Assembly (NCBI GenBank): GCA_910588655.1
Contig: CAJUPJ010000044.1
Location: 1-25,368 of the forward strand
Origin: an uncultured Lachnospiraceae bacterium
Lineage (GTDB): Bacteria > Bacillota > Clostridia > Lachnospirales > Lachnospiraceae
Length of the DNA stretch: 25,368 bases
Direction: 5' to 3'
Of this stretch, positions 6,243 through 13,957 are shown one piece after another (the stretch's first letter is position 1; every line of letters starts with the position of its first letter). A program made the translations under genes and the position numbers. Under the pieces are notes generated by a model that saw only the letters and a program-made list of their open reading frames with translations, made no database searches and had not been told where the DNA came from.

Positions 6243-6267
6243 AATTTCCAGACAGGGGCATGGGCAT

Positions 6268-7953
6268 ATGGATAACAAGGGTTACTGGAAGAAACGTTTT
6301 GCAGCACTGGAGGATATGCAGTACCAGAAAAGCAAAGAATATATACAGGATGTGGAAAAACAGTTCAGGGCAGCGTCATTTAAGATACAGCAGGATATAG
6401 AAAAATGGTATTACCGCCTGGCAGACAATAACGGCATTTCATATGCTGCCGCAAAAAAGCTGTTAAAAGCAGACAGCCTTGCAGAGTTCAGGTGGGATGT
6501 GGACACATACATAAAATATGGCAAAGAAAACAACATAAACGGGAAATGGGTAAAAGAACTTGAAAATGCTTCTGCAAAGGTGCATATTAACTATCTCCAG
6601 GCAATGAAGATACAGGTACAGCAGGAAGCAGAAAAACTTTACCATGAATTTAATAATGGTGTGGAAGGCTTTATAAAAAATTCATACAAAGACAGCTTTT
6701 ATAAATGTGCCTTTGAGGTTGCAAAAGGTACAGGCGTGGGGCATAATCTTGCCGCCCTGGATGATGTGCGTATTGAAAAAACCATAAAAAAGCCCTGGGC
6801 TAAGGATGGCATGGACTTTTCGTCAAGGATATGGAAAAACAAAAACCGCCTTATAGAAACGCTCCATACAGAACTTACACAGTGCATAATACGTGGCCAG
6901 AACCCTGATGAGGGTGCAAAAGCGCTGGCAAAAAAGATGGATGTAAATTTAAGCCAGGCAAGAAGGCTTGTGTATACAGAAAGTGCAGCTGTGGCAGCAG
7001 CTGCAAAGAAAGACTGTTTTAAAGAACTTGGCGTGGAAGAATACCAGGTTGTGGCAACCCTTGACAGCCATACATCCAGAATATGCCAGGGCATGGATGG
7101 GAAGCATTTCCCTATGGCAGATTACCAGCCAGGGGACACAGCGCCGCCGTTCCATTGCAACTGCCGCAGCACAGTATGCCCGTATTTTGATGATGAATTT
7201 ACAAAAGGGGAAAAGCGTGCAGAACGTGGGACAGACGGCAAGACCAGTTATGTGCCTGCGGATATGACATATAAACAGTGGCAGCAGGAATTTGTGGATG
7301 GCAGCCAGAAGCAGTTCAATAAAGGGCAGCATGGTGAACAAAATTATAAACCTGTACTGCTTGATGCAAATGACGTAAAAGAAACCAGCCGTGGCAGTGT
7401 ACTGGTAAGTGCAAAAAGGGCAACAGAAACATCCAATAATATTTACATATCAGACAAGGTAAAGCTAAAGCCAAAACAACAGCATTTTATAGATATGAAT
7501 TTATCAGAGGCTTTAAAAGTGCTAGACATACCGGATAAAACAAATTTGCCATTAATAGTTATTATTAACAATTCTGAAATGCAGACAAATGCGCTGGCAT
7601 CATACAGCATAGGGCAGAATATTTTATACCTGGATAAAAATGTTGCCGTTTTAAATACTCTTTTAGAGCTGCAGAAAGACTGTGCCTGTCCAGATAACAG
7701 GCTTAGCACTTTTGTACATGAATTTATACACTGGCAGGATGCAGAAATGTACCGCCAGAAATATGGCGGCATTACAGATACCAGCAAATACCTTTCCTGG
7801 TTAAGAAAGAAATCAAAAACAGCCCTTGATAAACTGAAAAAAAAGGGTTATGATATAAATGATATTAGCATTTATGCTTCTGTAGAATATGACAGATATA
7901 AATATGATGAAGCATATACAGAATACCGGGTAAAAACAAAGTTAGGGAAGTGA
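6268..7953 (+). CDS. MuF/SPP1 gp7-like minor head protein with C-terminal HExxH metallopeptidase-like domain
   Basis: 561 aa. Residues about 1-330 are a minor head morphogenesis protein. Helical repeats come first, then LTQCIIRGQNPDEGAKALAK, ARRLVYTESAAVAAAAK, LDSHTSRICQGMDGKHF and a PPFHCNCRSTVCPYF ending, all signatures of the PF04233 (SPP1 gp7/MuF) core. SPP1 gp7 is known to bind the portal and be packaged in the virion. After VPADMTYKQWQQEF the protein is longer than the basic family. Residues about 390-561 form a separate domain with FVHEFIHWQD (His484, Glu485, His488) and a later DEAYTEYR, compatible with a zinc protease HExxH...E site. MuF proteins are known carriers of C-terminal polymorphic toxin domains, so this tail may be an effector delivered with DNA (inference). 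It is followed at once by a cassette of small ORFs. Confidence 0.88.
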   Translation: MDNKGYWKKRFAALEDMQYQKSKEYIQDVEKQFRAASFKIQQDIEKWYYRLADNNGISYAAAKKLLKADSLAEFRWDVDTYIKYGKENNINGKWVKELENASAKVHINYLQAMKIQVQQEAEKLYHEFNNGVEGFIKNSYKDSFYKCAFEVAKGTGVGHNLAALDDVRIEKTIKKPWAKDGMDFSSRIWKNKNRLIETLHTELTQCIIRGQNPDEGAKALAKKMDVNLSQARRLVYTESAAVAAAAKKDCFKELGVEEYQVVATLDSHTSRICQGMDGKHFPMADYQPGDTAPPFHCNCRSTVCPYFDDEFTKGEKRAERGTDGKTSYVPADMTYKQWQQEFVDGSQKQFNKGQHGEQNYKPVLLDANDVKETSRGSVLVSAKRATETSNNIYISDKVKLKPKQQHFIDMNLSEALKVLDIPDKTNLPLIVIINNSEMQTNALASYSIGQNILYLDKNVAVLNTLLELQKDCACPDNRLSTFVHEFIHWQDAEMYRQKYGGITDTSKYLSWLRKKSKTALDKLKKKGYDINDISIYASVEYDRYKYDEAYTEYRVKTKLGK

Positions 7954-8132
7954 TGGGAATGCGGTTATATGATACACCAGAGATGGCAGAGTTATGGAAG
8001 GGTATAAAACAATACATTGAACATGGAAGCTTAAGGGAAGATGCGCCAGACAAAATAAAAAAAGACTATAAGGAATATTTGCGCTTAGGTAAAGAGCAGT
8101 ATGATTTTGCAATGAAATTGAATGAGGGATAA
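7953..8132 (+). CDS. small helical protein, candidate immunity or accessory protein
   Basis: 59 aa from ATG 7953 (GTG 7950 and ATG 7959 are alternatives), overlapping the stop of the MuF-metallopeptidase gene, with AGGGAAG just upstream. It is charged and helical (PEMAELWKGIKQYIEHGS, then KDYKEYLRLGKEQYDFAMK). I recognise no family. Immediate coupling to a MuF protein with a possible effector tail is the position expected of an immunity gene in polymorphic toxin loci, but nothing in the sequence proves this. It could also be a leftover of a longer effector. Confidence 0.6.
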   Translation: MGMRLYDTPEMAELWKGIKQYIEHGSLREDAPDKIKKDYKEYLRLGKEQYDFAMKLNEG

Positions 8133-8289
8133 TTATGATGAGAGTTTCCTGGTACAGTATGTAATACAGTCAAAACATGGGAAAGACATCAGGCTGTACA
8201 GCCAGGAACATGAAGTGTTGTTTAAGAGAAACAGCAGGTTTTTGGTAACTAAAGTGGATGGGAATATAATTTACATGGAGAAATTATAA
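8122..8289 (+). pseudogene. orphan C-terminus of an ADP-ribosyltransferase (ART) effector domain
   Basis: 55 aa open frame starting at ATG 8122, overlapping the previous stop. It reads ESFLVQYVIQSKHGKDIRLY, then SQEHEVLFKRNSRFLVTKV and a final IIYMEKL. The ExE-type motif (QEHEVLF) with a following basic loop and strand is the C-terminal signature of ADP-ribosyltransferase exotoxin folds (PF03496-like), where the second Glu is catalytic. The N-terminal NAD-binding Arg and STS regions are absent, so it cannot be active alone. ART domains are common tails of MuF proteins, so this is most simply a displaced tail left when the current metallopeptidase tail replaced it. Whether the fragment is still translated is unknown. 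Confidence 0.6.
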
Positions 8290-8300
8290 GTGGAAAAAAG

Positions 8301-8504
8301 TTGTATTCAGACCCAAGATGGTGGGATAATCCAATGCCTAAATCAAGTTTATGTCCAGAATGTATTTATTGGCAGGGATTTTTGAAATGTGACAAATATG
8401 AACAGAAAGTTCCTATGGAGGTATTGAATAAGTCTTTTCCTGGAACAGAAGATTTTGACGAAAATTATTGTCCATACAGAACAGAAAAAACGATACAGAA
8501 ATAA
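8301..8504 (+). CDS. small Cys-rich (zinc-binding) protein
   Basis: 67 aa from TTG 8301; non-AUG starts ATT 8283 or ATA 8286 are also in frame after a GGAG site, so the start is uncertain. It reads LCPECIYWQGFLKCDKYEQK, then VPMEVLNKSFPG and YCPYRTE. Four cysteines (CPEC, C, C) suggest a single zinc site. Short proteins with a CPxC ... CdkY ... P.E.L ... C pattern are common companions of phage effector genes in Firmicutes. An immunity role is possible but unproven. It lies in the AT-richer accessory cassette between head genes. Confidence 0.6.
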   Translation: MYSDPRWWDNPMPKSSLCPECIYWQGFLKCDKYEQKVPMEVLNKSFPGTEDFDENYCPYRTEKTIQK

Positions 8505-8548
8505 GAGGCTTTTTTGTTGTTATAGCGTATATATCAGGAAATGGTACA

Positions 8549-8719
8549 ATGAATTTAATGGAATATTTAAGAAATGATGCAGAATTAAAACAGTTACGTG
8601 AGGAATGGAAGAAAAAGTCTGGCAGCAGTTTTCCGCCTTATAATTATGATGAGTATACAGGTATTGATGATTATAAGCAAAAAATTAGGAAAGAACTTGA
8701 AAAAATAAATAAAAATTAA
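8549..8719 (+). CDS. uncharacterised small acidic/basic helical protein
   Basis: 56 aa from ATG 8549, chosen because AGGAA (8536-8540) lies 8 nt upstream; the frame also extends back to TTG 8468 through improbable sequence overlapping the previous gene. It is charged and mostly helical (EYLRNDAELKQLREEWKKK, then a PPYNYDEYTG turn and KQKIRKELEKINKN). No known motif is recognised. It is the last ORF of the accessory cassette and precedes a strong hairpin terminator. Confidence 0.55.
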   Translation: MNLMEYLRNDAELKQLREEWKKKSGSSFPPYNYDEYTGIDDYKQKIRKELEKINKN

Positions 8720-8737
8720 AGTATAATAAAAGAAACA

Positions 8738-8770
8738 GGCACTTCTGGATTAAATTCCAGGGGTGCTTTT
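8738..8770 (+). terminator. intrinsic terminator closing the accessory cassette
   Basis: GGCACTTCTGGA (8738-8749) pairs with TCCAGGGGTGCT (8756-8767) through 12 positions including three G-T wobbles, with a 6-nt loop and TTTTATTTT following. It separates the accessory genes from the zinc-ribbon and scaffold genes. Confidence 0.65.
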
Positions 8771-8785
8771 ATTTTGGAGGTTATT

Positions 8786-8953
8786 ATGGCTGTAAAAGTA
8801 ATAGAGTATGGAAAGAAGAGGGTAAGGTGTGATAATTGTGAGAGCATCCTGCAATATGAAAAAGGTGATATCAAGGTAATACAAAGAGGGATGAATGAAT
8901 GGCAGGGTGAAATTACCTGCCCTGTATGCGGAAATAAAATTGATGTCCGATAG
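8786..8953 (+). CDS. small zinc-ribbon protein
   Basis: 55 aa, ATG 8786, with a TTGGAGG site 6 nt upstream. It has two Cys-x2-Cys knuckles, VRCDNCESIL and ITCPVCGNKI, about 25 residues apart, forming one zinc ribbon with a short strand-rich middle. Such ribbons precede scaffold genes in several Firmicutes phages; the function is unknown (perhaps nucleic-acid or protein binding). It is read as the first gene after the terminator at 8738-8770. Confidence 0.75.
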   Translation: MAVKVIEYGKKRVRCDNCESILQYEKGDIKVIQRGMNEWQGEITCPVCGNKIDVR

Positions 8954-8990
8954 GCATATCTGTCCGCAATGACATTAAACTATATACCCA

Positions 8991-9033
8991 TGCCAGGGGA
9001 ATAAACTGGCAAATCCCGTACACGGAGAGCGTG
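8991..9033 (+). other. two small hairpins in the leader of the scaffold gene
   Basis: TGCCAG (8991-8996) with CTGGCA (9006-9011), and CACG (9021-9024) with CGTG (9030-9033), lie in the 106-nt gap before the scaffold start. No T-run follows, so they are not terminators. They may influence mRNA stability or translation of the capsid genes. Confidence 0.25.
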
Positions 9034-9059
9034 AATAAAAATCTATGGAGGATAAAATT

Positions 9060-9689
9060 ATGGAATGGTTAGAAAATTTACTTAAGGAAGCAACGATAAC
9101 AGATGGGAAGCTTGACATTGCTGCACTTATGGCAGCAGTTAAAAAAGAGTTTCCAAACCATGCTGTGCCTAAACAGGAGTTCAATGAAGCCATTGAGGCA
9201 AAGAAAAAACTTGAAGGCGATATAAAGACAAGGGACACACAGCTTGAGGAACTTACGAAGAAAACTGGCAATGCAGAAGAATTACAGGAACAGATAAAAA
9301 CCCTCCAGGAGGAAAACAAACAGGCACAGAAAAAATATGATGCTGACATGAAGGAGTTAAAAGTCACCAATGCCATAAAGGTTGCCATAACTGGAAAAGT
9401 GCAGGATGAAGATATTGTCGCAGGGCTTGTTGACAGGGAAAAAATCATAGCTGGCAAGGATGGAAGCATAACAGGGCTTGATGAACAGATAAAAGCTTTA
9501 CAGGAAAGCAAGCCGTTCCTGTTTAAGGACAGCAGCCCAGGTGGTTATAACCCTGCACATGGCAGCGGCGGCGGTGTGCCTAACCCGTTCGCAAAGGAAA
9601 CATTCAACTTAACAAAGCAGGGGGAACTTTTACGCAGCAGCCCTGAACAGGCAAGGGCACTGGCGGCGGCAGCAGGCGTAACAATATAA
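9060..9689 (+). CDS. capsid scaffolding protein (Gp20-like)
   Basis: 209 aa from ATG 9060; the in-frame ATG at 9045 is itself part of the GGAGG site (9047-9051) that serves 9060. Residues about 40-115 are a Glu/Lys/Gln-rich coiled coil (KKKLEGDIKTRDTQLEEL, LQEENKQAQKKYDADMKEL). DEDIVAGLVDREKII follows, and then a Gly/Pro-rich C-terminus (PGGYNPAHGSGGG) with a helical end. This is the layout of the phage minor structural GP20/scaffold family (PF06810). It guides coat assembly and is then lost. It lies 24 nt before the major capsid gene, as expected. Confidence 0.88.
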   Translation: MEWLENLLKEATITDGKLDIAALMAAVKKEFPNHAVPKQEFNEAIEAKKKLEGDIKTRDTQLEELTKKTGNAEELQEQIKTLQEENKQAQKKYDADMKELKVTNAIKVAITGKVQDEDIVAGLVDREKIIAGKDGSITGLDEQIKALQESKPFLFKDSSPGGYNPAHGSGGGVPNPFAKETFNLTKQGELLRSSPEQARALAAAAGVTI

Positions 9690-9713
9690 GATAAAAAGGA
9701 AGGATGGTAAAAC

Positions 9714-10733
9714 ATGGCTATTACAAAAATTGCAGACGTCATTGTCCCGGAACTCTTTAACGGGTATGTAATTAACAGGACAATGGAACTGTCAGAACTT
9801 TTTAAAAGCGGGATTGTAACAAACAGCCCTGAATTTGACAAACTGGCAAGTGAAGCAGCAAGGACGCATAATATGCCGTTCTTTGAAGACCTCCAGGGGG
9901 AATCAGAGGCAACACTTGAAGACGTTAAGATGACACCAAAGAAAATCACATCAAACAAGGATGTATCAACCACAATATTAAGGCAGAACATGTGGTCGGC
10001 AACAAACCTTTCAGCAGCCCTTGCAGGTTCAGACCCTATGGCAGCAATAGGGGACCTTGTGGCAGGGTACTGGGCAAGGGACATGCAGAAAGAACTTATT
10101 GCGCTCCTTGCTGGCGTGTTTGGCACTATACCAGCAAAAAGCAGTGAAGGCGGGGGCAGCACCGCAGCAGAAACAAGGATGGGGGACCATATACTTGACC
10201 TTTCATCTGGCAAAAGTGGGGCGGCAAAAGTTATAGGAGCTTCTGCTTTTATAGATGCCTGCCAGCTTCTTGGTGATGCCCAGTCACAGCTTACAAGTGT
10301 TGCAATGCACTCAGCAACAAAAAGCTGCCTGAAAAAGCAGAACCTTATAGAGACACAGAGGGATTCAACAGATGTTGAGTTTGATACATACCAGGGGCGC
10401 AGAGTAATTGTTGATGACGGCTGCCCTGTTGAAAATGGCGTATACACAACATACCTTTTCGGGAATGGTGCAGTTGCATACGGCAACGGTTCGCCAGAAG
10501 GGCATGTCACAACAGAAGTTGACCGCGACAAGCAGACGGGCGGCGGCATAGATTACCTGATTAACCGCAGGGCGTTTATCCTGCACCCGAGGGGGATTGC
10601 ATATACAGGCGCGGTAAGGGAACATGTTGAAACACCTTTAAGGAGTGAACTTTCAAACCCTGAGAACTGGAAACCTGTATATGAGCCTAAACAGCTGCGC
10701 ATAGTTGCGATTAAGCATAAAATTGCAGCATAG
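9714..10733 (+). CDS. major capsid protein
   Basis: 339 aa, ATG 9714, with an AAGGAAGG site upstream. The N-terminus (ITKIADVIVPELFNGYVINR) followed by SELFKSGIVTN is typical of coat proteins of Gram-positive phages. The centre has NKDVSTTILRQNMWSATNLS and a small-residue-rich ALLAGVFG helix. The C-terminal half contains a DVEFDTYQGRRVIVDDG strand and NRRAFILHPRGIAYT, recurring features of HK97-fold coat proteins. Length and placement after the scaffold gene agree. It forms the icosahedral shell. Confidence 0.9.
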   Translation: MAITKIADVIVPELFNGYVINRTMELSELFKSGIVTNSPEFDKLASEAARTHNMPFFEDLQGESEATLEDVKMTPKKITSNKDVSTTILRQNMWSATNLSAALAGSDPMAAIGDLVAGYWARDMQKELIALLAGVFGTIPAKSSEGGGSTAAETRMGDHILDLSSGKSGAAKVIGASAFIDACQLLGDAQSQLTSVAMHSATKSCLKKQNLIETQRDSTDVEFDTYQGRRVIVDDGCPVENGVYTTYLFGNGAVAYGNGSPEGHVTTEVDRDKQTGGGIDYLINRRAFILHPRGIAYTGAVREHVETPLRSELSNPENWKPVYEPKQLRIVAIKHKIAA

Positions 10734-10742
10734 GAGGGCATT

Positions 10743-11099
10743 ATGGCAGACATTGCAGATGTTAAAAAATTAAAGGTGCTTCTGGGCATGGACACTGGCA
10801 GCAGCAGTGAAAAAGATGTTTTTGTGGAATTTGCACTGGAAACAGCAAGGGAAAATATTTTAAACTACTGCCATATAGAAAAGATACCAGAAGGGCTTGC
10901 CACAACGGTAATACAGATGGCAGCAGATATTTACAGGGAAAGGCAGTACGGCAGTGAAGACATGCCAGTACAGGTGTCTTCCGTAAAAGTAGGTGATACA
11001 AGCACATCATTTGGCAATGCCAGTGCAGAATATGCCCAGAACCTGTTTAAGAAATACAGGGCAGTATTAAACAGGTACAGGAGGGTGGTGTTCAGATGA
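10743..11099 (+). CDS. head-tail connector protein (gp15/HK97 gp6-like)
   Basis: 118 aa, ATG 10743, with a TAGGAGGG site. Helical N-terminus: KKLKVLLGMD, DVFVEFALETARENILNYCH, then a helix with AADIYRERQYG. A short strand region (VSSVKVGDTSTSFG) precedes the closing basic helix (KYRAVLNRYRR). This matches the small helical DNA-packaging/connector proteins that bind beneath the portal ring. It overlaps the next gene by four bases (ATGA), indicating coupled translation. The first gene after the coat protein is the standard slot for this role. Confidence 0.82.
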   Translation: MADIADVKKLKVLLGMDTGSSSEKDVFVEFALETARENILNYCHIEKIPEGLATTVIQMAADIYRERQYGSEDMPVQVSSVKVGDTSTSFGNASAEYAQNLFKKYRAVLNRYRRVVFR

Positions 11100-11461
11100 A
11101 TTACAGCAGGGTAAAGAAAACTATAGAAGCCACTTATACTGACAGGTGCACTGTCACAGAACACAGGAAAGTTATTGACAAAGAAACAAAGCTTGCAGCC
11201 TGGGAGGACATGGAAATCCTTAAAAACCAGCCATGCAGGCTTTCCTTCCAGGCGGTTAAAAGCACACAGGATGAAGGGGCAGCAGAAAAAATGGTACAGT
11301 CTGTAAAACTGTTTCTTCCATCTGGCATTATAATAAAAGAAGGTTCAAAAATAACTGTTTCCAGGGAAGGCAGGGAATTTGTTTATGCTTCCAGCGGCGT
11401 GCCTGCACTTTACCCTACACACCAGGAAATAATGCTGGAACTGTTTAAGGGGTGGGCATGA
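11096..11461 (+). CDS. head closure protein (SPP1 gp16/HK97 gp7-like)
   Basis: 121 aa, starting in an ATGA overlap with the connector. Beta-rich: ATYTDRCTVTEHRKVID, LKNQPCRLSFQAVKS, then VKLFLPSGIIIKEGSKITVS, the usual beta-barrel pattern of head-closure proteins with a TDRCTV start. It seals the packaged head and binds the tail. The C-terminus (HQEIMLELFKGWA) runs into the next gene through another ATGA overlap. Confidence 0.8.
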   Translation: MNYSRVKKTIEATYTDRCTVTEHRKVIDKETKLAAWEDMEILKNQPCRLSFQAVKSTQDEGAAEKMVQSVKLFLPSGIIIKEGSKITVSREGREFVYASSGVPALYPTHQEIMLELFKGWA

Positions 11462-11976
11462 TGGCAGGCAGATTTAAAACAGGCGGCATGAAGGAATTAC
11501 AAAAAAACTTAAACAAGATTAAGGACAACGGGGCAGAAGAATTTATAAATGGATGTACCAGGGAACTTGCACAGAGGCTGTTAAGGAAAATAATTTTAAG
11601 GACACCTGTTGGTGACTACAGTGACACATATGACCTGGTGGATGCAGGGGATGGCAAGTTCCTTGTGATGTCAGACAAGGAAGGCGGCACTTTAAGGAGG
11701 GGCTGGATTGCGGCTGGCAGCCTGGAGGTTACAAAAACAGGAAATGTTTATAAAATAACAATAGAAAACCAGGTCCCGTATGCCAGCTATGTTGAGTATG
11801 GCCACAGGCAGACGCCAGGAAGGTATGTGCCTGCAATAGGATGCAAACTTAAAAAAGCCTGGGTACAGGGACAGTTCATGATGACGATTTCTGAAAGGGA
11901 ATTAAGGAAAAGTGCACCAAAGATACTGGAAAAAAAGGTAATGCGTTTCCTGGGAGGTGCATTTAAAAATGGTTAA
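11458..11976 (+). CDS. HK97 gp10-like neck/tail completion protein
   Basis: 172 aa from ATG 11458 (an adjacent ATG at 11461 is equally possible). GGMKELQKNLNKIKDN and LLRKIILRTPVGDY are characteristic of the HK97-gp10_like family (PF04883). RRGWIAAGSLEVTKTG, NQVPYASYVEYGHRQTPG and a helical C-terminus follow in the family's usual order. The conserved YASYVEYGH box is intact. These proteins act at the head-tail joint. It overlaps both neighbours, so the head-tail joining genes form one translationally coupled unit. Confidence 0.9.
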   Translation: MMAGRFKTGGMKELQKNLNKIKDNGAEEFINGCTRELAQRLLRKIILRTPVGDYSDTYDLVDAGDGKFLVMSDKEGGTLRRGWIAAGSLEVTKTGNVYKITIENQVPYASYVEYGHRQTPGRYVPAIGCKLKKAWVQGQFMMTISERELRKSAPKILEKKVMRFLGGAFKNG

Positions 11977-12394
11977 TGACGTAATAGCAGGCATAAGCAA
12001 TGCCTTATACAATGAATTTGGATATGAAAACCATATGGAGGAAATAAAACAGGACTTGGAAGAGCCCTGTTTTTTTATCGGCATTTTAAACCCGTCAGCT
12101 AAAAAATATCCGGGTGCAAGATGCAGGAGGGACAACAGTTTTGTAATACAGTATTTCCCAGAGTCAGAAAACCATGCGGCAGCAGAATGTTACAGTGTGG
12201 CAGAAAGGATGCTTAAGTGCCTGGCATTAATCAATGTACAGGGGCAGCTCCTTCATGGCAGCAGCATGGGTTACAGGGTTACAGATGGCGTTTTAAGTTT
12301 TTTTGTGGATTACAACTTTTTCACCAGGGACACTGTAAAAACTGAAAGCATGGGTGAGATGGGTTACAGCATAAGAGGGAAAGGAAGGTGGTAA
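11969..12394 (+). CDS. tail terminator protein
   Basis: 141 aa from ATG 11969, with GGGAGG (11952-11957) as its site; the in-frame GTG 11957 overlaps that site. The sequence has NALYNEFGYENHMEEI, then EPCFFIGILNPSAKKYPGAR, FVIQYFP and DGVLSFFVDYNFFTR. This is the pattern of the small tail-terminator-like proteins (DUF6838 type) of Firmicutes myophages, which cap the tail tube and fix its end for head joining. Position between gp10-like and sheath genes agrees. Confidence 0.78.
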   Translation: MVNDVIAGISNALYNEFGYENHMEEIKQDLEEPCFFIGILNPSAKKYPGARCRRDNSFVIQYFPESENHAAAECYSVAERMLKCLALINVQGQLLHGSSMGYRVTDGVLSFFVDYNFFTRDTVKTESMGEMGYSIRGKGRW

Positions 12395-12397
12395 GAC

Positions 12398-12604
12398 ATG
12401 CCAGCAGCAGACAATGGGGACAAGGCAGCAGATGCCAGGGAGAAACCAGACAAAAGGAAGCTTTACACAAAAGGGCAGATACTTTCATCATCAAGGTACA
12501 GGGCAAGGCGTGATGTGCTTGGTGCACTGTTAGAGGATGGCAGGGGGTACACACTGGAAGAAACAGACAGCATAATTAATAAATTTATGGAAAGGAAGGT
12601 ATAG
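12398..12604 (+). CDS. small protein in XkdJ slot upstream of sheath
   Basis: 68 aa, ATG 12398, with an AGGTGG site. Charged, Ala-rich N-terminus (ADNGDKAADAREKPDKR), then a conserved-looking core: LYTKGQILSSSRYRARRDVL, LLEDGRGYTLEETDSI and a basic end. Short proteins with a ft..qi..S.ry....D.l.alL....YT..E pattern always lie just before the sheath gene in PBSX-type tails. Their role is not established to my knowledge. It is read four bases before the sheath. Confidence 0.7.
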   Translation: MPAADNGDKAADAREKPDKRKLYTKGQILSSSRYRARRDVLGALLEDGRGYTLEETDSIINKFMERKV

Positions 12605-12607
12605 CAG

Positions 12608-13945
12608 ATGGCTTTAGGCGGTGGAAATTTTATATCACAGAACAAAGTCCTGCCCGGGACATATATAAATTTTGTTTCAGCGGCACATGCATCAGCAGCA
12701 CTTTCTGACAGGGGGTATGCAGCAATGCCGCTTGTAACCGGGTGGGGCATTGAGGATGAAGTGTTTACTGTTACAAGCGGGGATTTCCAGAAAAATTCAC
12801 TGGAAATATTCGGGTATCCTTATACACATGAAAAAATGAAAGGGTTAAGGGACTTGTTTGCAAATGCCTCAGTACTGTATGCTTACCGCCTGGACAGCGG
12901 CGGCACGAAGGCGTCAAACACATATGCAGAGGCTTTGTATGGCGGCACACGTGGGAACAGCATAAGAACCAGCATACAGCAGGATATTGATGATGAAACA
13001 AAATGGGATATCACTACATACTTAGATGGTGAAAAGGTTGACATGCAGACTGTTTCAGAGCCAGGGGAGTTAGTTCCAAACGCGTATGTACGCTTTAAGA
13101 CAGGCTTTACACTGGCAGCGGCAGCAGGTGAAGCTTTAACTGGCGGTACTGGTGGTGAAGTGTCAGGCAGTTCATACCAGGCATTTCTTGATAAAATTGA
13201 GTCTTATGCATTTAATACGCTGGGGGTTGTTACAACAGATGGTACAGTAAAGAAACTTTTTGTGTCATTTAACAAGCGCCTGCGTGATGAAATGGGCATC
13301 AAGTTCCAGCTTGTAGTGTATGGTTACAAGGAAGCAGACTATATGGGCGTTGTAAGCGTAAAGAACAAGTGCCTGGACGGTGCATATAAGGACAAGGACG
13401 GCATGGCATACCCTGATGAGGCAGCGGCGGTATACTGGGTAACTGGTGCGCTTGCAGGCTGCAAGGTAAATGCATCATGCCAGAACAGGGTCTATGGCGG
13501 GGAATATACAGTTGAGGCGGCATATACACAGTCAGAGCTTGCCAGCGCAATTAAGGAAGGTGAATTTGTTTTCCATATGGTTAATGGCAGCATACGTGTC
13601 CTGGATGACATAAATACAATGGTTACTGTCACAGACACATGCGGGGAAGTGTTTAAGGATAACCAGACAGTCAGGGTTATTGACCAGCTTGCTAATGATG
13701 ATGCTGTGCTGTTCAACACAAAGTACCTTGGCAAAGTGCCTAATGATGAGGCAGGGAGGACAGCCCTGTGGGCAGACCTTGTAAAAATCCGCCAGGAATT
13801 ACAGGTACTGCGTGCAATTGAAAATTTCAGTGAAACAGATGTTGCGGTTTCACAGGGCAGCACAAAGAAATCGGTTGTTGTGGAAAATGCAGTCACAGTT
13901 GTAAATGCCATGTCAAAACTGTACATGTCAGTCACAGTTGCGTAA
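12608..13945 (+). CDS. xkdK: contractile tail sheath protein (XkdK-like)
   Basis: 445 aa, ATG 12608. The N-terminus has GGGNFISQNKVLPGTYINFV and MPLVTGWG. The middle holds LYAYRLDSGGTKAS, YGGTRGNSIRTSI and a DVVTTDG-like region (LGVVTTDGTVKKLFVSF). The end has RVLDDINTMV, RVIDQLANDDAVLFNTKY, LGKVPNDEAGR and IENFSETDVAVSQG. This matches the short sheath proteins of PBSX-like myophages (about 440-470 aa). Sheath subunits polymerise round the tube and contract on infection. The presence of a sheath gene makes the particle a myophage. Confidence 0.93.
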   Translation: MALGGGNFISQNKVLPGTYINFVSAAHASAALSDRGYAAMPLVTGWGIEDEVFTVTSGDFQKNSLEIFGYPYTHEKMKGLRDLFANASVLYAYRLDSGGTKASNTYAEALYGGTRGNSIRTSIQQDIDDETKWDITTYLDGEKVDMQTVSEPGELVPNAYVRFKTGFTLAAAAGEALTGGTGGEVSGSSYQAFLDKIESYAFNTLGVVTTDGTVKKLFVSFNKRLRDEMGIKFQLVVYGYKEADYMGVVSVKNKCLDGAYKDKDGMAYPDEAAAVYWVTGALAGCKVNASCQNRVYGGEYTVEAAYTQSELASAIKEGEFVFHMVNGSIRVLDDINTMVTVTDTCGEVFKDNQTVRVIDQLANDDAVLFNTKYLGKVPNDEAGRTALWADLVKIRQELQVLRAIENFSETDVAVSQGSTKKSVVVENAVTVVNAMSKLYMSVTVA

Positions 13946-13957
13946 AGGAGGGAATCT

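Noticed and set aside
8697..8727. TTGAAA and TATAAT as a promoter before the zinc-ribbon gene
   Set aside because: Spacing is 19 nt and the terminator hairpin at 8738 lies just downstream, so it would be self-defeating; the boxes sit in A/T-rich DNA where they arise by chance.
9545..10549. 334-aa open frame on the - strand across scaffold and capsid genes
   Set aside because: Ser/Pro-rich shadow of well-supported + strand genes, with no family signature.
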